A stretch of 64,000 nt of DNA from Collimonas sp. OK607 (GTDB lineage: Bacteria; Pseudomonadota; Gammaproteobacteria; Burkholderiales; Burkholderiaceae_D): contig NZ_FOKF01000016.1 in assembly GCF_900111995.1 (NCBI RefSeq), positions 1 to 64,000 on the forward strand, given 5' to 3'. This document shows positions 46,554 through 55,691 of this stretch, piece after piece; positions within the stretch are counted from its first letter, which is position 1; each line of letters opens with the position of its first letter. The position numbers were made by a program, and so were the translations under genes. The notes beneath the pieces are model-generated. The model had not been told where the DNA came from, searched no databases, and saw only the letters and a list, made by a program, of their open reading frames with translations.

Positions 46554-47621
46554 TCAAGCTGAGTAAGCGGCGCCCAGCCCAAGCAGACTCATCGAGCGAC
46601 GATAGGCGCCGGAAGAACGGTCGGCAAGGATATGCGCCTCGATCCCTTTGTCCAGAGGCAGATCGTCCGGACGCTGGGTTTCCACAATTGCCCGGTCTTC
46701 TTCAAAAATCTGCCGGTTGAAGTCATAGACTTCCTGCAATGGCTGGTCTTTGTCGAAATTGCGGGTTATCGGAACAAACAGGCGCGTCGAGCGCGCCGAA
46801 ACCGGGCTCGCGGCATTCAAGATCGATAGCACTCCACCCTCGGGGAAGTCGACCGTCAGACTTGCTGTGAACGGCAGTTCGATGTTGAATACGCGGCGCC
46901 ACCGATAGTCGGCGGGCGCCCGATGCTGCATTCTTTTGGGGAAATTGCTGACATTGCTGATGTATTCGGCATGCATGCCCCGGGCGGTGCGCTCGGCGGA
47001 ATATTGCGGCACAAAGGGATTGTTGCGATCGGCAAAGGTAGCTTCGTGTATCCAGGCGAAATGGGCCACGTCGATGAAGCCTTCGACTTGCCTGCCGGCG
47101 GAAGCTGCTATGTCGATCGACGGCGGCAGGATCTGCTGGAAATCGGGATTGTCCCAGGTCGGGAATTCGGGGAATGGTTCATGTCCGCCGCCAAGCGAGG
47201 TCCAGATCAAGCCGTACCGTTCCTGGGCTGGATACATGCAGATTTTGAGGCGATCGGAAATGTGTCCATCCGGTTGCGATGGAATATGGCGGCATTTCCC
47301 GTCCGGCCCGTAACGCAGTCCGTGATACGGACAGACGATATTTTCTCCTTCGACCCAACCCAGGCTCAGCGGCACGCCGCGGTGCGCGCACATATCTTTG
47401 GCGATGACTACGCGGCCCTCGGCGCGATAGGCGACCAGGCGCTCGTCCAGCAGGCGTACGGCGATAGGCTTATCGGTCAGATCGGAAGAAAAAGCGACGG
47501 GATACCAGAATTTGCTAAGAATTTTCCAGTCTTCCGGGTGGAAGGTGTTGTCGCGGGGAGGAGTAGGTTGAAACGGATTTTGTTGCGAGTTGGTTGCTAT
47601 AGAAATAGGCACATATGACAT
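46554..47621 (-). CDS. Rieske non-heme iron oxygenase, alpha subunit (VanA/Pao-like)
   Basis: The 355-residue protein has an N-terminal Rieske domain with Cys78-x-His80 (MCAHRG) and Cys97-x-x-His100 (VCPYHGLRYG). The catalytic domain has the mononuclear iron motif D-x-x-H-x-x-x-x-H (Asp184, His187, His192) in FIDVAHFAWIHE. Asp184 bridges electron flow between subunits. This architecture covers O- and N-demethylases and ring hydroxylases. The substrate cannot be read. The start at 47621 has TTGGAG upstream; two earlier ATGs do not. Rubredoxin and its reductase follow, and a Rieske ferredoxin is encoded at 42370. Confidence 0.92.
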   Translation of the reverse strand: MSYVPISIATNSQQNPFQPTPPRDNTFHPEDWKILSKFWYPVAFSSDLTDKPIAVRLLDERLVAYRAEGRVVIAKDMCAHRGVPLSLGWVEGENIVCPYHGLRYGPDGKCRHIPSQPDGHISDRLKICMYPAQERYGLIWTSLGGGHEPFPEFPTWDNPDFQQILPPSIDIAASAGRQVEGFIDVAHFAWIHEATFADRNNPFVPQYSAERTARGMHAEYISNVSNFPKRMQHRAPADYRWRRVFNIELPFTASLTVDFPEGGVLSILNAASPVSARSTRLFVPITRNFDKDQPLQEVYDFNRQIFEEDRAIVETQRPDDLPLDKGIEAHILADRSSGAYRRSMSLLGLGAAYSA

Positions 47622-48111
47622 CAATTCTCCAAGTAAATTCATAGCGCGCCTATGAGGCATGCTGCAAATTCCCCATAGGGGCTAACGGTAGGTGTATTTG
47701 CTTCAATGTTTCCGCTGCAAGCGCTCAGTCATATCGAGACATCGTGGACAGGACAGAGGCCAAGAGCAGAATAGTGCTTAAGTTTGCTAATCGCTATATA
47801 CAAAAGAATATTACGATAATCCTGTGCGTGATATGCGATCCAGGTACTACTATGCGCAAATTCGAGCGAAAGATTACCTCCCGCAACATTGGCATTAACA
47901 GCCAATATTGCCCCGTAACTTGGCAATTCATTGATCACGTCCTATATTTAGAATGCTTGTTTGACAATTGGCGGGGTTGCCACGGGGTTGCCACGGGATT
48001 ATCATTTCATGGGCGATGTCCGGCTCCTCTTCGAAAAGAGCGCCCAAAAGTGCATGCATAACGATTGTGGTTATGCCCTACCGTTTTTCGATCACCACAA
48101 GAGGATCGCAA
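47622..48111. other. Intergenic region, divergent genes
   Basis: This 490-bp spacer separates the Rieske oxygenase (minus) from a lipoprotein gene (plus). It is A+T-rich in the middle and holds a perfect 11-bp tandem duplication of GGGGTTGCCAC at 47973-47994. No coding frame with a ribosome site is apparent. It probably contains the oxygenase promoter. Confidence 0.45.
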
Positions 48112-48606
48112 ATGAGGAACATCTCTACCCTGTCAGCAGTTCTTGCCGTTGTTCTCGCAGGCTGCGCCTCGGCTCCGTCGGAGTCCGGATCCGTGTCAGC
48201 ACAGTCAGCGCGCACGGAAGTCTGCAAGGCAACCAACGAACAAGAAATCTCAGCCTTGTTTGACCGATGGAATAGCTCGCTGCAAACCGGCGACCCGCAC
48301 AAAGTTGTCGCCAATTACGCCGAGCGCTCTGTCCTTCTCGCCACCGTGTCGAACAAACCGCGACTGACCCCGGCCGAGAAGGAGGACTACTTCCAGTACT
48401 TCCTTAAAAACAAGCCCATGGGGAAGATCGACTCGAGAACAATCGAGATTGGTTGTAATACCGCGGTTGACGTGGGACTCTATACGTTCACCTTTGGCAC
48501 TACGGGTGCGCAAGTCAAGGCGCGCTATACATACACTTACAAGTGGGACGGAAAACAGTGGCTGATCACAAGTCACCACTCTTCCGCAATGCCCGAGAAG
48601 AGCTGA
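48112..48606 (+). CDS. SgcJ/EcaC-family (CaMKII-association-like) lipoprotein
   Basis: The 164-residue protein has a lipobox VVLAGCAS with Cys18. A DUF4440/SgcJ-type NTF2-like domain follows (NEQEISALFDRWNSSLQTGDPHKVVANY split over two segments). It ends in YTYTYKWDGKQWLITSHHSS. The fold forms a small cone with a pocket. Some relatives are enzymes, others binding proteins. The start at 48112 follows AAGAGGA. No partner gene is evident. Confidence 0.82.
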   Translation: MRNISTLSAVLAVVLAGCASAPSESGSVSAQSARTEVCKATNEQEISALFDRWNSSLQTGDPHKVVANYAERSVLLATVSNKPRLTPAEKEDYFQYFLKNKPMGKIDSRTIEIGCNTAVDVGLYTFTFGTTGAQVKARYTYTYKWDGKQWLITSHHSSAMPEKS

Positions 48607-48632
48607 GGCGCCAACGGGTATAGCCCCTCAGT

Positions 48633-48899
48633 TCAGCCTGCAGATTCGAGACTCTCTGTTAAATGCAATCGGTGCATTTCGAGAGTCCGCGCTTCGCCAT
48701 CATGCGACAGTAAAGTAGCCGCAGCATCCGTTGCGCCCTGATCAGATTCGACGACCCGCGCAAACATCTGCGCCTCGAATTCGATCCTCAAGCCGAACGG
48801 CCCGTCTCTCAGGGGGCGAGCAGTCCAGCATGGCGCAATTACGGCGGTTGCCCTGGTATCGAACGCCGGGGGATGAACGGCATCAGCCCATCCCGCCAT
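48633..48899 (-). CDS. Possible small protein, 88 residues
   Basis: The frame begins 12 bp after the stop of the OsmC-YcaO gene and has AGGGG nine bases before its ATG. Cotranscription is therefore possible. The second half (PFGLRIEFEAQMFARVVES...) has a plausible protein composition, but no family is recognised. It may instead be a remnant. Called with low confidence because the spacer is otherwise empty. Confidence 0.35.
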   Translation of the reverse strand: MAGWADAVHPPAFDTRATAVIAPCWTARPLRDGPFGLRIEFEAQMFARVVESDQGATDAAATLLSHDGEARTLEMHRLHLTESLESAG

Positions 48900-48910
48900 G
48901 ACTCATACCC

Positions 48911-51115
48911 CTAACTGGCTGTAGCCGCCACATTGGCCCGAGCCTTATGCAATTTTTTGTAGCTGTCGATCAAGCGCTGGTGCCTATCGAGACCCTCCAG
49001 TTTCATACTCGTTGGCGTTAACCCGAAGAAGCGCACGCTGCCGTCCACCGACCCCATTACCGCATCCATCCGAGCGTTGCCAAACATCCGGCGGAAATTG
49101 ACCACGTAATCGTCCAGTTCCAGGTCGTCATCCAGCAGCACCTCTAGCACCGCATCCAAGGCCTGATAAAACAATCCGCGCTCGACCGTGTTGTCGTTGT
49201 ACTGCAGGAAGGCTCCCACCAGCTCTTGCGCCGCCTCAAATTGCTGTAAGGCGAGATGAATCAGCAGCTTCAACTCGAGAACGGTTAGTTGTCCCCACTC
49301 CGTATTCTCGTCAAATTCGATACCGATCAATGTGGCTATGTCGGAATGTTCATCGAGCTCACTGTTATCCAACCGCTCAAGCAGCGCATCCAGGCTGGCA
49401 TCGTCCAGGCGATGCAGATTCAAAATATCGGCGCGGAACAACAGCGCCTTGTTGGTGTTATCCCAGACCAAATCTTCTATCGGGTAAATTTCCGAGTAAC
49501 CGGGCACCAGGATCCGGCAGGCTATGGCGCCTAAATTGTCATACGCCGCCATGTACACCTCTTTGCCCATGCCTTCGAGAATACCGAACAAGGTCGCAGC
49601 TTCGTCGGCATTGGAGTTTTCACCGTGGCCGGAAAAATCCCATTCAACAAAATCGAAATCCGCTTTGGCACTGAAAAATCGCCATGACACAATTCCGCTG
49701 GAATCTATGAAGTGTTCGACAAAGTTATTCGGCTCAGTCACGGCTTCACTTGTAAAGGTGGGCCGAGGTAATTCGTTCAGACCTTCAAAACTGCGACCCT
49801 GCAGCAATTCCGTCAGACTACGCTCCAGCGCCACCTCCAGGCTTGGGTGTGCGCCGAACGAGGCAAACACACCGCCTGTCCGTGGGTTCATCAGGGTGAC
49901 GCACATCACCGGGTACACTCCTCCCAGCGACGCATCCTTCACCAACACTGGAAAGCCCTGCTCTTCCAACCCCTGAATGCCGGCAAGAATGCCAGGATAT
50001 TTCGCCAGCACTTCCTGCGGCACATCAGGCAATGTGATTTCACCTTCCAGGATTTCGCGTTTTACCGCCCGTTCGAAAATTTCCGACAGGCATTGCACCT
50101 GCGCTTCGGGCAGCGTGTTACCGGCACTCATGCCATTGCTGACGTAGAGGTTTTCGACCAGGTTGGACGGAAAATAGACCACCTCGCCGTCCGACTGCCG
50201 CACAAACGGCAGCGAACAGATACCGCGCTGCACATTGCCGGAGTTGGTATCGACCAGATGCGAGCCAAATAAATCGCCGTCAGGATTGTAAATTTGCAGA
50301 CAGTACTCATCCAGGATTTCAGCCGGCAGCGCATCTTTGCGGCCAGCCTTAAACCAGCGCTCGTTCGGGTAATGTACAAACTCCGCGTTGGCGATGTCTT
50401 CACCCCAAAACGTGCCGGCGTAGAAATGGTTGCAATTCAGCCGCTCGATATACTCTCCCAGCGCCGACGCCAACGCGCTTTCCTTGGTCGCTCCCTTGCC
50501 ATTGGTAAAACACATTGGCGAGTGCGCATCGCGGATATGCAGCGACCACACATTGGGAACAAGATTGCGCCACGAAGCGATTTCAATCTTGATGCCCAAG
50601 TTCGCCAAAACACCCGACATATTGGCGATGGTTTGCTCCAACGGCAGATCCTTGCCCGCAATATAGGTGCTGACGTCAGAAGCCGGCTTCAACGTCAGCA
50701 ACGACTGAGCATCGGCATCCAGGTTCTCTACATCTTCAATTACAAACTCGGGTCCGGCTTGCACCACTTTTTTGACCGTACAACGCTCGATGGAGCGCAA
50801 AATACCCTGGCGGTCTTTGGCAGAGATATCCGACGGCAACTCGACCTGAATCTTGAAAATCTGCTGGTACCGGTTTTCCGGATCAACAATATTATTCTGC
50901 GACAGGCGGATATTTTCAGTAGGAATGTTGCGAGTTACGCAGTACAACTTCACAAAGTAAGCTGCACACAAGGCCGATGAGGCCAGAAAATAATCGAAGG
51001 GACCTGGCGCCGAGCCATCGCCCTTGTAACGGATAGGCTGGTCGGCCACTACCGTGAAGTCATCGAACTTGGCTTCAAGACGTAGCTTATCGAGAAAGTT
51101 GACCTTAATTTCCAT
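48911..51115 (-). CDS. OsmC domain / YcaO domain fusion protein
   Basis: The 734-residue protein joins two modules. Residues ~1-145 form an OsmC-type fold with both peroxidatic cysteines in family positions: Cys50 in SSALCAAYF and Cys112 in ERCTVKK. Residues ~185-565 form a YcaO domain with the ATP/Mg block GKGATKESALASALGEYIERL (Glu212, Glu221, Glu224). The C-terminal ~570-734 part is helical and TPR-like. E. coli YcaO (586 residues) lacks the OsmC part and has been linked to methylthiolation of ribosomal protein S12. RiPP YcaOs activate amide backbones. No precursor peptide, E1-like or dehydrogenase gene is nearby, so a RiPP role is unsupported. Confidence 0.92.
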   Translation of the reverse strand: MEIKVNFLDKLRLEAKFDDFTVVADQPIRYKGDGSAPGPFDYFLASSALCAAYFVKLYCVTRNIPTENIRLSQNNIVDPENRYQQIFKIQVELPSDISAKDRQGILRSIERCTVKKVVQAGPEFVIEDVENLDADAQSLLTLKPASDVSTYIAGKDLPLEQTIANMSGVLANLGIKIEIASWRNLVPNVWSLHIRDAHSPMCFTNGKGATKESALASALGEYIERLNCNHFYAGTFWGEDIANAEFVHYPNERWFKAGRKDALPAEILDEYCLQIYNPDGDLFGSHLVDTNSGNVQRGICSLPFVRQSDGEVVYFPSNLVENLYVSNGMSAGNTLPEAQVQCLSEIFERAVKREILEGEITLPDVPQEVLAKYPGILAGIQGLEEQGFPVLVKDASLGGVYPVMCVTLMNPRTGGVFASFGAHPSLEVALERSLTELLQGRSFEGLNELPRPTFTSEAVTEPNNFVEHFIDSSGIVSWRFFSAKADFDFVEWDFSGHGENSNADEAATLFGILEGMGKEVYMAAYDNLGAIACRILVPGYSEIYPIEDLVWDNTNKALLFRADILNLHRLDDASLDALLERLDNSELDEHSDIATLIGIEFDENTEWGQLTVLELKLLIHLALQQFEAAQELVGAFLQYNDNTVERGLFYQALDAVLEVLLDDDLELDDYVVNFRRMFGNARMDAVMGSVDGSVRFFGLTPTSMKLEGLDRHQRLIDSYKKLHKARANVAATAS

Positions 51116-51316
51116 GGGGGAACTCTAAAAATAATGTAGCCGCTATTATCCGTCGCCACGCCGGTACCGTGTAATGTATTGATGGTTTCCTCAAACGCTG
51201 CCGATGTCTGCCCTTCAAAGCCAATACAATCTTTCCATATAGCCCACTTATTGCCGTCGCGATATAATCCGCTTCGCACCTCACCTCTCCGGTGCTGAAA
51301 TCCTCGTAAATCTCCC

Positions 51317-51700
51317 ATGTTACGTATCCGCCGCCAAAAATTCGTTGTCTGGGCTTGCCTGTTTGCCATCTGGCTGGGAATCCTCATGCCGACGGTTTCG
51401 CAGTCCATCAAGGCGGCGGGAACGATACAGATATACAACGAGATCTGCACCGCGGCCGGACTGGTGCATGCCGTTCCGGCTGACAGTGGCAACTCTTCTG
51501 CACCGAATACCGATCACTGGAATGCTTGCGGCTACTGTACTTTGCTGGCCAATAGCCCGCCGCCGACGGTTTCTTTCGGCTTGTTGCCGATAAGCGCCAC
51601 TGTCTCCGAACATACCGGCCTGCCGCTATACAGCTACATCCCGCCACGCCCGTTCCGTGGGCAGACTCACCCGCTCGACCCTCCCCTGACTCTTTCCTGA
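51317..51700 (+). CDS. DUF2946-family protein
   Basis: The 127-residue protein has an N-terminal hydrophobic segment (FVVWACLFAIWLGILMP). DUF2946 features are EICTAAGLVHAVP and DHWNACGYCTLLANSPP with Cys-x-x-Cys. It probably faces the periplasm, anchored or secreted. DUF2946 genes often precede copper- or metallophore-uptake TonB receptors, as here. The conserved His/Cys residues suggest metal handling, which is inference. Confidence 0.82.
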   Translation: MLRIRRQKFVVWACLFAIWLGILMPTVSQSIKAAGTIQIYNEICTAAGLVHAVPADSGNSSAPNTDHWNACGYCTLLANSPPPTVSFGLLPISATVSEHTGLPLYSYIPPRPFRGQTHPLDPPLTLS

Positions 51701-51786
51701 TTTCCATTACCGGCATCTGAGATGCCGCCTATCTCCGGTTGCGCCTGCAATCCGGGACGATTACCGTTTGAAGTCCAGGGGAATTT

Positions 51787-54165
51787 ATGTTTGATTTGCT
51801 CACGCAAACCAAGAGTGTTTCAACGCGCCGCTATTTGTCGTCGCTGCATCTATCAAGCCAGTCATCGAGATTATCTACGTCGTTGCGGCCGCTACCGCTC
51901 TCTCTCATGCTCGCCCTGCCCATGATGTCGCAAAGCGCATGGGCGGCTGAGGATGATGTCCACGCAGTGCACGAAGTGCTCCACGAAGTGTTTGTCAGCG
52001 CTGCCAGGGAAAAGCGGGTACTTGATCCCAACCTGCCCGCCAGCAGTGAACGCATCACTGCGGCGCAGTTAGAAAATCTCAACGTCATCAATACTGAAGA
52101 CGCCTTGAAGTACATGCCGAACATGGCAATTCGCAAACGTTTTGTGGGCGATGAAAACGCCACGATTTCGGTTCGTGGCAACGGCACCTCCCAGACCGCA
52201 CGCGGCCTGGTGTATGCGGATGGCCTGCTGCTCAGCAATTTCATGGGCAACACGCATAGCTTCCCGCCGCGCTGGTCCATGGTTTTTCCGGAAGATATTG
52301 CCCAGGTCGATGTGATCTACGGCCCGTTTTCTGCACTGTATCCGGGCAATTCCATGGGGGCGACGGTAGCGATCACCACCAAGATGCCGACAAAACTGGA
52401 AGCGATGGCAAGGGCGCAGGTCTTCAGCCAGCAATTCAACATGTTCGGCGTCGACGGCCATTTCGACGGCAACAAAAGTACGGCGGCTATCGGCAACAAA
52501 GTCGGCGACCTGTCTTTCCTGCTCGGCATAGACCACCTCAGCAATGCCGGCCAGCCATTTGTCTATGCCAGCCAGCCGCGCTCTACGCAAGTTGCGACTG
52601 CCTCTGCGATTCCTGTCACTGGCGCTTATTCATATACCGACCCTAACGGCGCTCCGGCCACCATCTTCGGCGTCAATGCCGAGGGCGCCGAGCGAGCGGT
52701 GCAGGATCTGTTCAAGTTCAAGGCCGTCTACGATATAACGCCGGCGCTGCAGGCCGGTTTCACTTTCGGCTACTGGCGCCAGCAGGTAAGCAACAGTACC
52801 CAGACCTTCTTGCGCGACGCCAACGGCAATCCCGTGTATTCAGGCTTGGTTAATATCGGCGGCTATCAATATAACCTGCCGGCATCCTTCTTTGCGCCGG
52901 CGGCCAGCGAAAGCGAGAACCAGCTGTATGGTTTAACGCTGAAAACCCGTAACGCCAGCGGCTGGAACTACTCGGCGATTGCATCGTATTTCGACGTTTC
53001 AAAGAGCATTTCCAGATCCGCCAGCAGCGGGTTGGCCAGCAATCTCAGCGGTGTCGCCACCTATGGCGACGGCTCGGGCTGGAAAACGCTGGACCTGATG
53101 GCCGACTACAAACCGGCAACCGTCAACGCCGGCAGCCATTGGCTGACTTTCGGCTACCACTACGATGATTATTTCCTGGAAAATACTACGCTCAACCTGA
53201 GCAACTGGCGCAGCAACGATGGCGGCAGCTTCAACAATACCTTTGCCGGCAAGACTGAAACCCAGGCACTGTATGCGCAAGACGCCTGGCAATTGAACCA
53301 GCTCTGGAAGCTGACCTACGGCCTGCGCTATGAAAACTGGCTAGCTTACGATGGCGCACGCGCGACCAGCGCTGCGGCCCAGCGCTACGACAACCGCAAC
53401 CTGTCGTACTGGTCGCCCAAGGCGGCACTCTCCTATCAGGCTACTTCCGACCTGACAATCCGCTTCTCTACCGGGCGCGCCTATCGCTTCCCGACCGTCA
53501 GTGAACTGTTCCAGGGCAGCCTGACCGGCTCCACGCTGATCAACAACGATCCGAATCTCAAGCCGGAAAACGATCTGGCGAAAGAGCTGAGTGCAGAATG
53601 GTCGCATTTCAACGGCATGCTGCGTATGTCTTTGTTTGAAGACGACGTGAAGAACACCTTGTTCAGCCAGACCAACACGACAGTGTTCCCCAACGTTACC
53701 AGTATCCAGAATATAGATCGGGTACGCTCGCGCGGGATCGAGTTCAGCTATTCGGCCGAAGACGTTTTACTGCGCGGACTGGACCTGAGCGCCAGCGTCG
53801 GTTACACCAGGTCGATCATCCTGGAAAACAGCAAGAATCCGGCGACCGTCGGCAAGAACTTCTACCGCATCCCTTTGTGGCGCAGCAATCTGGTCGGCAG
53901 CTATCGCATCAACGACCAGGCTAACGTGATGCTGGCCGGACGCTACTCGGGACGGCAATACAACACGCTGACCAATACTGACATCAATCCGAATACCTTC
54001 GGCGGCACCAGTTCTTTCCTGGTGTTCGACACCAAACTGACATTCAAGCCCACTAAAAATACCGAGCTGGGACTCGGCATCGACAACCTGACCAACCGCC
54101 GCTACTACGTCTACTACCCTTACCCGGGCCGGACGTTCTATCTGGAAGCCAAGGTCAGCCTATAA
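51787..54165 (+). CDS. TonB-dependent outer-membrane receptor
   Basis: The 792-residue receptor has a long signal region ending near SAWA (about residue 53). The plug domain (about 70-200) includes NTEDALKYMPNMAIRKRF, ATISVRGNGTSQTARG and VDVIYGPFSALYPGNSMGA. A 22-strand barrel follows with the TonB receptor box near DLTIRFSTGRAYRFPTVSELF. It ends FYLEAKVSL without the usual terminal phenylalanine. AGGGG lies five bases before the ATG. Neighbours DUF2946 and PepSY suggest uptake of a metal or its chelate; the ligand is unknown. Confidence 0.93.
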   Translation: MFDLLTQTKSVSTRRYLSSLHLSSQSSRLSTSLRPLPLSLMLALPMMSQSAWAAEDDVHAVHEVLHEVFVSAAREKRVLDPNLPASSERITAAQLENLNVINTEDALKYMPNMAIRKRFVGDENATISVRGNGTSQTARGLVYADGLLLSNFMGNTHSFPPRWSMVFPEDIAQVDVIYGPFSALYPGNSMGATVAITTKMPTKLEAMARAQVFSQQFNMFGVDGHFDGNKSTAAIGNKVGDLSFLLGIDHLSNAGQPFVYASQPRSTQVATASAIPVTGAYSYTDPNGAPATIFGVNAEGAERAVQDLFKFKAVYDITPALQAGFTFGYWRQQVSNSTQTFLRDANGNPVYSGLVNIGGYQYNLPASFFAPAASESENQLYGLTLKTRNASGWNYSAIASYFDVSKSISRSASSGLASNLSGVATYGDGSGWKTLDLMADYKPATVNAGSHWLTFGYHYDDYFLENTTLNLSNWRSNDGGSFNNTFAGKTETQALYAQDAWQLNQLWKLTYGLRYENWLAYDGARATSAAAQRYDNRNLSYWSPKAALSYQATSDLTIRFSTGRAYRFPTVSELFQGSLTGSTLINNDPNLKPENDLAKELSAEWSHFNGMLRMSLFEDDVKNTLFSQTNTTVFPNVTSIQNIDRVRSRGIEFSYSAEDVLLRGLDLSASVGYTRSIILENSKNPATVGKNFYRIPLWRSNLVGSYRINDQANVMLAGRYSGRQYNTLTNTDINPNTFGGTSSFLVFDTKLTFKPTKNTELGLGIDNLTNRRYYVYYPYPGRTFYLEAKVSL

Positions 54166-54212
54166 GTGGTCAAGACCCCGGTTCAGATCATCATTTTTAG
54201 CAAGGAACAGTC

Positions 54213-55661
54213 ATGCAGACAATCGTTGAGCAACAAGCGCAGGATGAGACAGGTTCAGTCTCGTCCCGCAATTACCGCATCCTTTGGCGCTGGCATTTTT
54301 ATGCCGGCTTGTTCGTCATGCCTTTTTTAATCGTACTGGCGATTACCGGCGCAATCTACGTTTTCAAACCACAGATTGAAAGTGTTTTGTACGGCGACAA
54401 ATTGTTTGTTCCCGCGAGCACGCAGGCAAGGCTTGGCTACGGCAAACTGCTCAGCATCGCCGCCACCGCGCTGCCGCCTGATGCAACGGCCAGCTCGATT
54501 GCCGTCAGCCAGGATCCGAGCCGCAGCACCGAAGCGGTGTTTCGCCTGCCTTCCGGCGACAGCAGCAGCGTGTACCTCAATCCGTACACCGGCCAGGTGC
54601 TGGGCACGCTCAGCGTCGAACACAGGCTGATGAAACAGGTGCGCCAGATCCATCGCGATTTGCTGCTGGGAAGATGGGGGGGCTGGCTGATGGAACTGGC
54701 CGCCTGCTGGACCCTGATCATGGTCGGCACCGGCATCGCCTTGTGGTGGCCGCGCAAGCAGTTTTCGGTGTGGGGTACTGTGCTGCCCCGCCTCGGCCTG
54801 CGTGGCCGGGCGATCTGGCGCGAGTTGCATCTGGTGATCGGTATCTGGGTCTCGATTGGCGCGGTGTTCTTCATCATGAGCGGCTTGCCGTGGTCCAGCT
54901 TCTGGGGCAAGAATTTCCAGGCTGTAGTCACCTGGGCCAGCTTTGCACAACCGCCAGCGGCAGCCAAGAGCGCGCACGTCCACGGGGCGGATGCGCCGGC
55001 AGACGACCATGGCGCAATGGCTAGCATGCCCAACATGCCAGCCATGCCGAAGAAGATGCAGGACCTGCCTCTTGCCGAAATTCCGTGGGCAGTGGGCGCA
55101 ACCACAGTGCCGATGTCACAGGAAATGCAGCACCACCCGCTGGCAATCGATCAGGTGGTAGCGATCGCTGCGCACAACGGCATGCAGACCTATCAACTCG
55201 CGTTGCCGGGTAAAGGCACCGATGTTTTCACCGCATCCTATGCGCCGGGCGCTGGAGAATTCGTACGTTCGGATCTTGATCGGCAACGCACGTTGCATAT
55301 CGACCAGTACAGCGGAAAAATCATGAAAGACCTGCGCTTTTCCGATTACAGCCCTGTCTCCAAGTTAGTGACCTTGGGCGTTGCGCTGCATATGGGGGAA
55401 TATTTCGGCTTGGCGAACCAGCTGATTTGCGCAGCGATTTCATTGACCTTGCTAGGAATGGCGGTCACCGGATTCGTGATGTGGTGGAAGCGGCGCCCGC
55501 AAAACTCCATAGGCGCCCCAAAGCGCGTACTGCAGCCGACACCGTCAATCACGCGCTGGAAAAGCTATATGGCGATCCTCGGCATCATCTTTCCACTGAT
55601 GGGAGTGACGATGCTTGCCGTATGGCTGGGCGACACGCTGTTTTTCAGGAAGCGTGCCTGA
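54213..55661 (+). CDS. PepSY-associated transmembrane protein with His/Met-rich loop
   Basis: The 482-residue inner-membrane protein of the PepSY_TM family has membrane helices at about 25-50, 145-170, 205-225, 390-415 and 450-475. The opening YRILWRWHFYAGLFVMPFLI is the family signature. Such proteins often accompany siderophore receptors and are thought to reduce ferric chelates in the periplasm. An unusual loop at residues ~255-285 carries His, Met and Asp residues (HVHGADAP, DDHGAMASMPNMPAMPKKM), like copper-binding stretches. It lies 47 bp after the TonB receptor, so an operon is likely. Confidence 0.9.
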   Translation: MQTIVEQQAQDETGSVSSRNYRILWRWHFYAGLFVMPFLIVLAITGAIYVFKPQIESVLYGDKLFVPASTQARLGYGKLLSIAATALPPDATASSIAVSQDPSRSTEAVFRLPSGDSSSVYLNPYTGQVLGTLSVEHRLMKQVRQIHRDLLLGRWGGWLMELAACWTLIMVGTGIALWWPRKQFSVWGTVLPRLGLRGRAIWRELHLVIGIWVSIGAVFFIMSGLPWSSFWGKNFQAVVTWASFAQPPAAAKSAHVHGADAPADDHGAMASMPNMPAMPKKMQDLPLAEIPWAVGATTVPMSQEMQHHPLAIDQVVAIAAHNGMQTYQLALPGKGTDVFTASYAPGAGEFVRSDLDRQRTLHIDQYSGKIMKDLRFSDYSPVSKLVTLGVALHMGEYFGLANQLICAAISLTLLGMAVTGFVMWWKRRPQNSIGAPKRVLQPTPSITRWKSYMAILGIIFPLMGVTMLAVWLGDTLFFRKRA

Positions 55662-55691
55662 ATGTCCTGAACCGCTTCAATCCAAACCCGG

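Noticed and set aside
36099..47621. Island considered as a carnitine-to-glycine-betaine pathway (BKACE plus Rieske oxygenase)
   Set aside because: No carnitine dehydrogenase or thioesterase is seen, and the regulator is not the GATase-type CdhR. Kept only as one substrate possibility.
48911..51115. YcaO gene considered as part of a thiazole/oxazole peptide (RiPP) cluster
   Set aside because: No precursor peptide, E1-like partner, dehydrogenase or exporter nearby. The OsmC fusion is a different subgroup.
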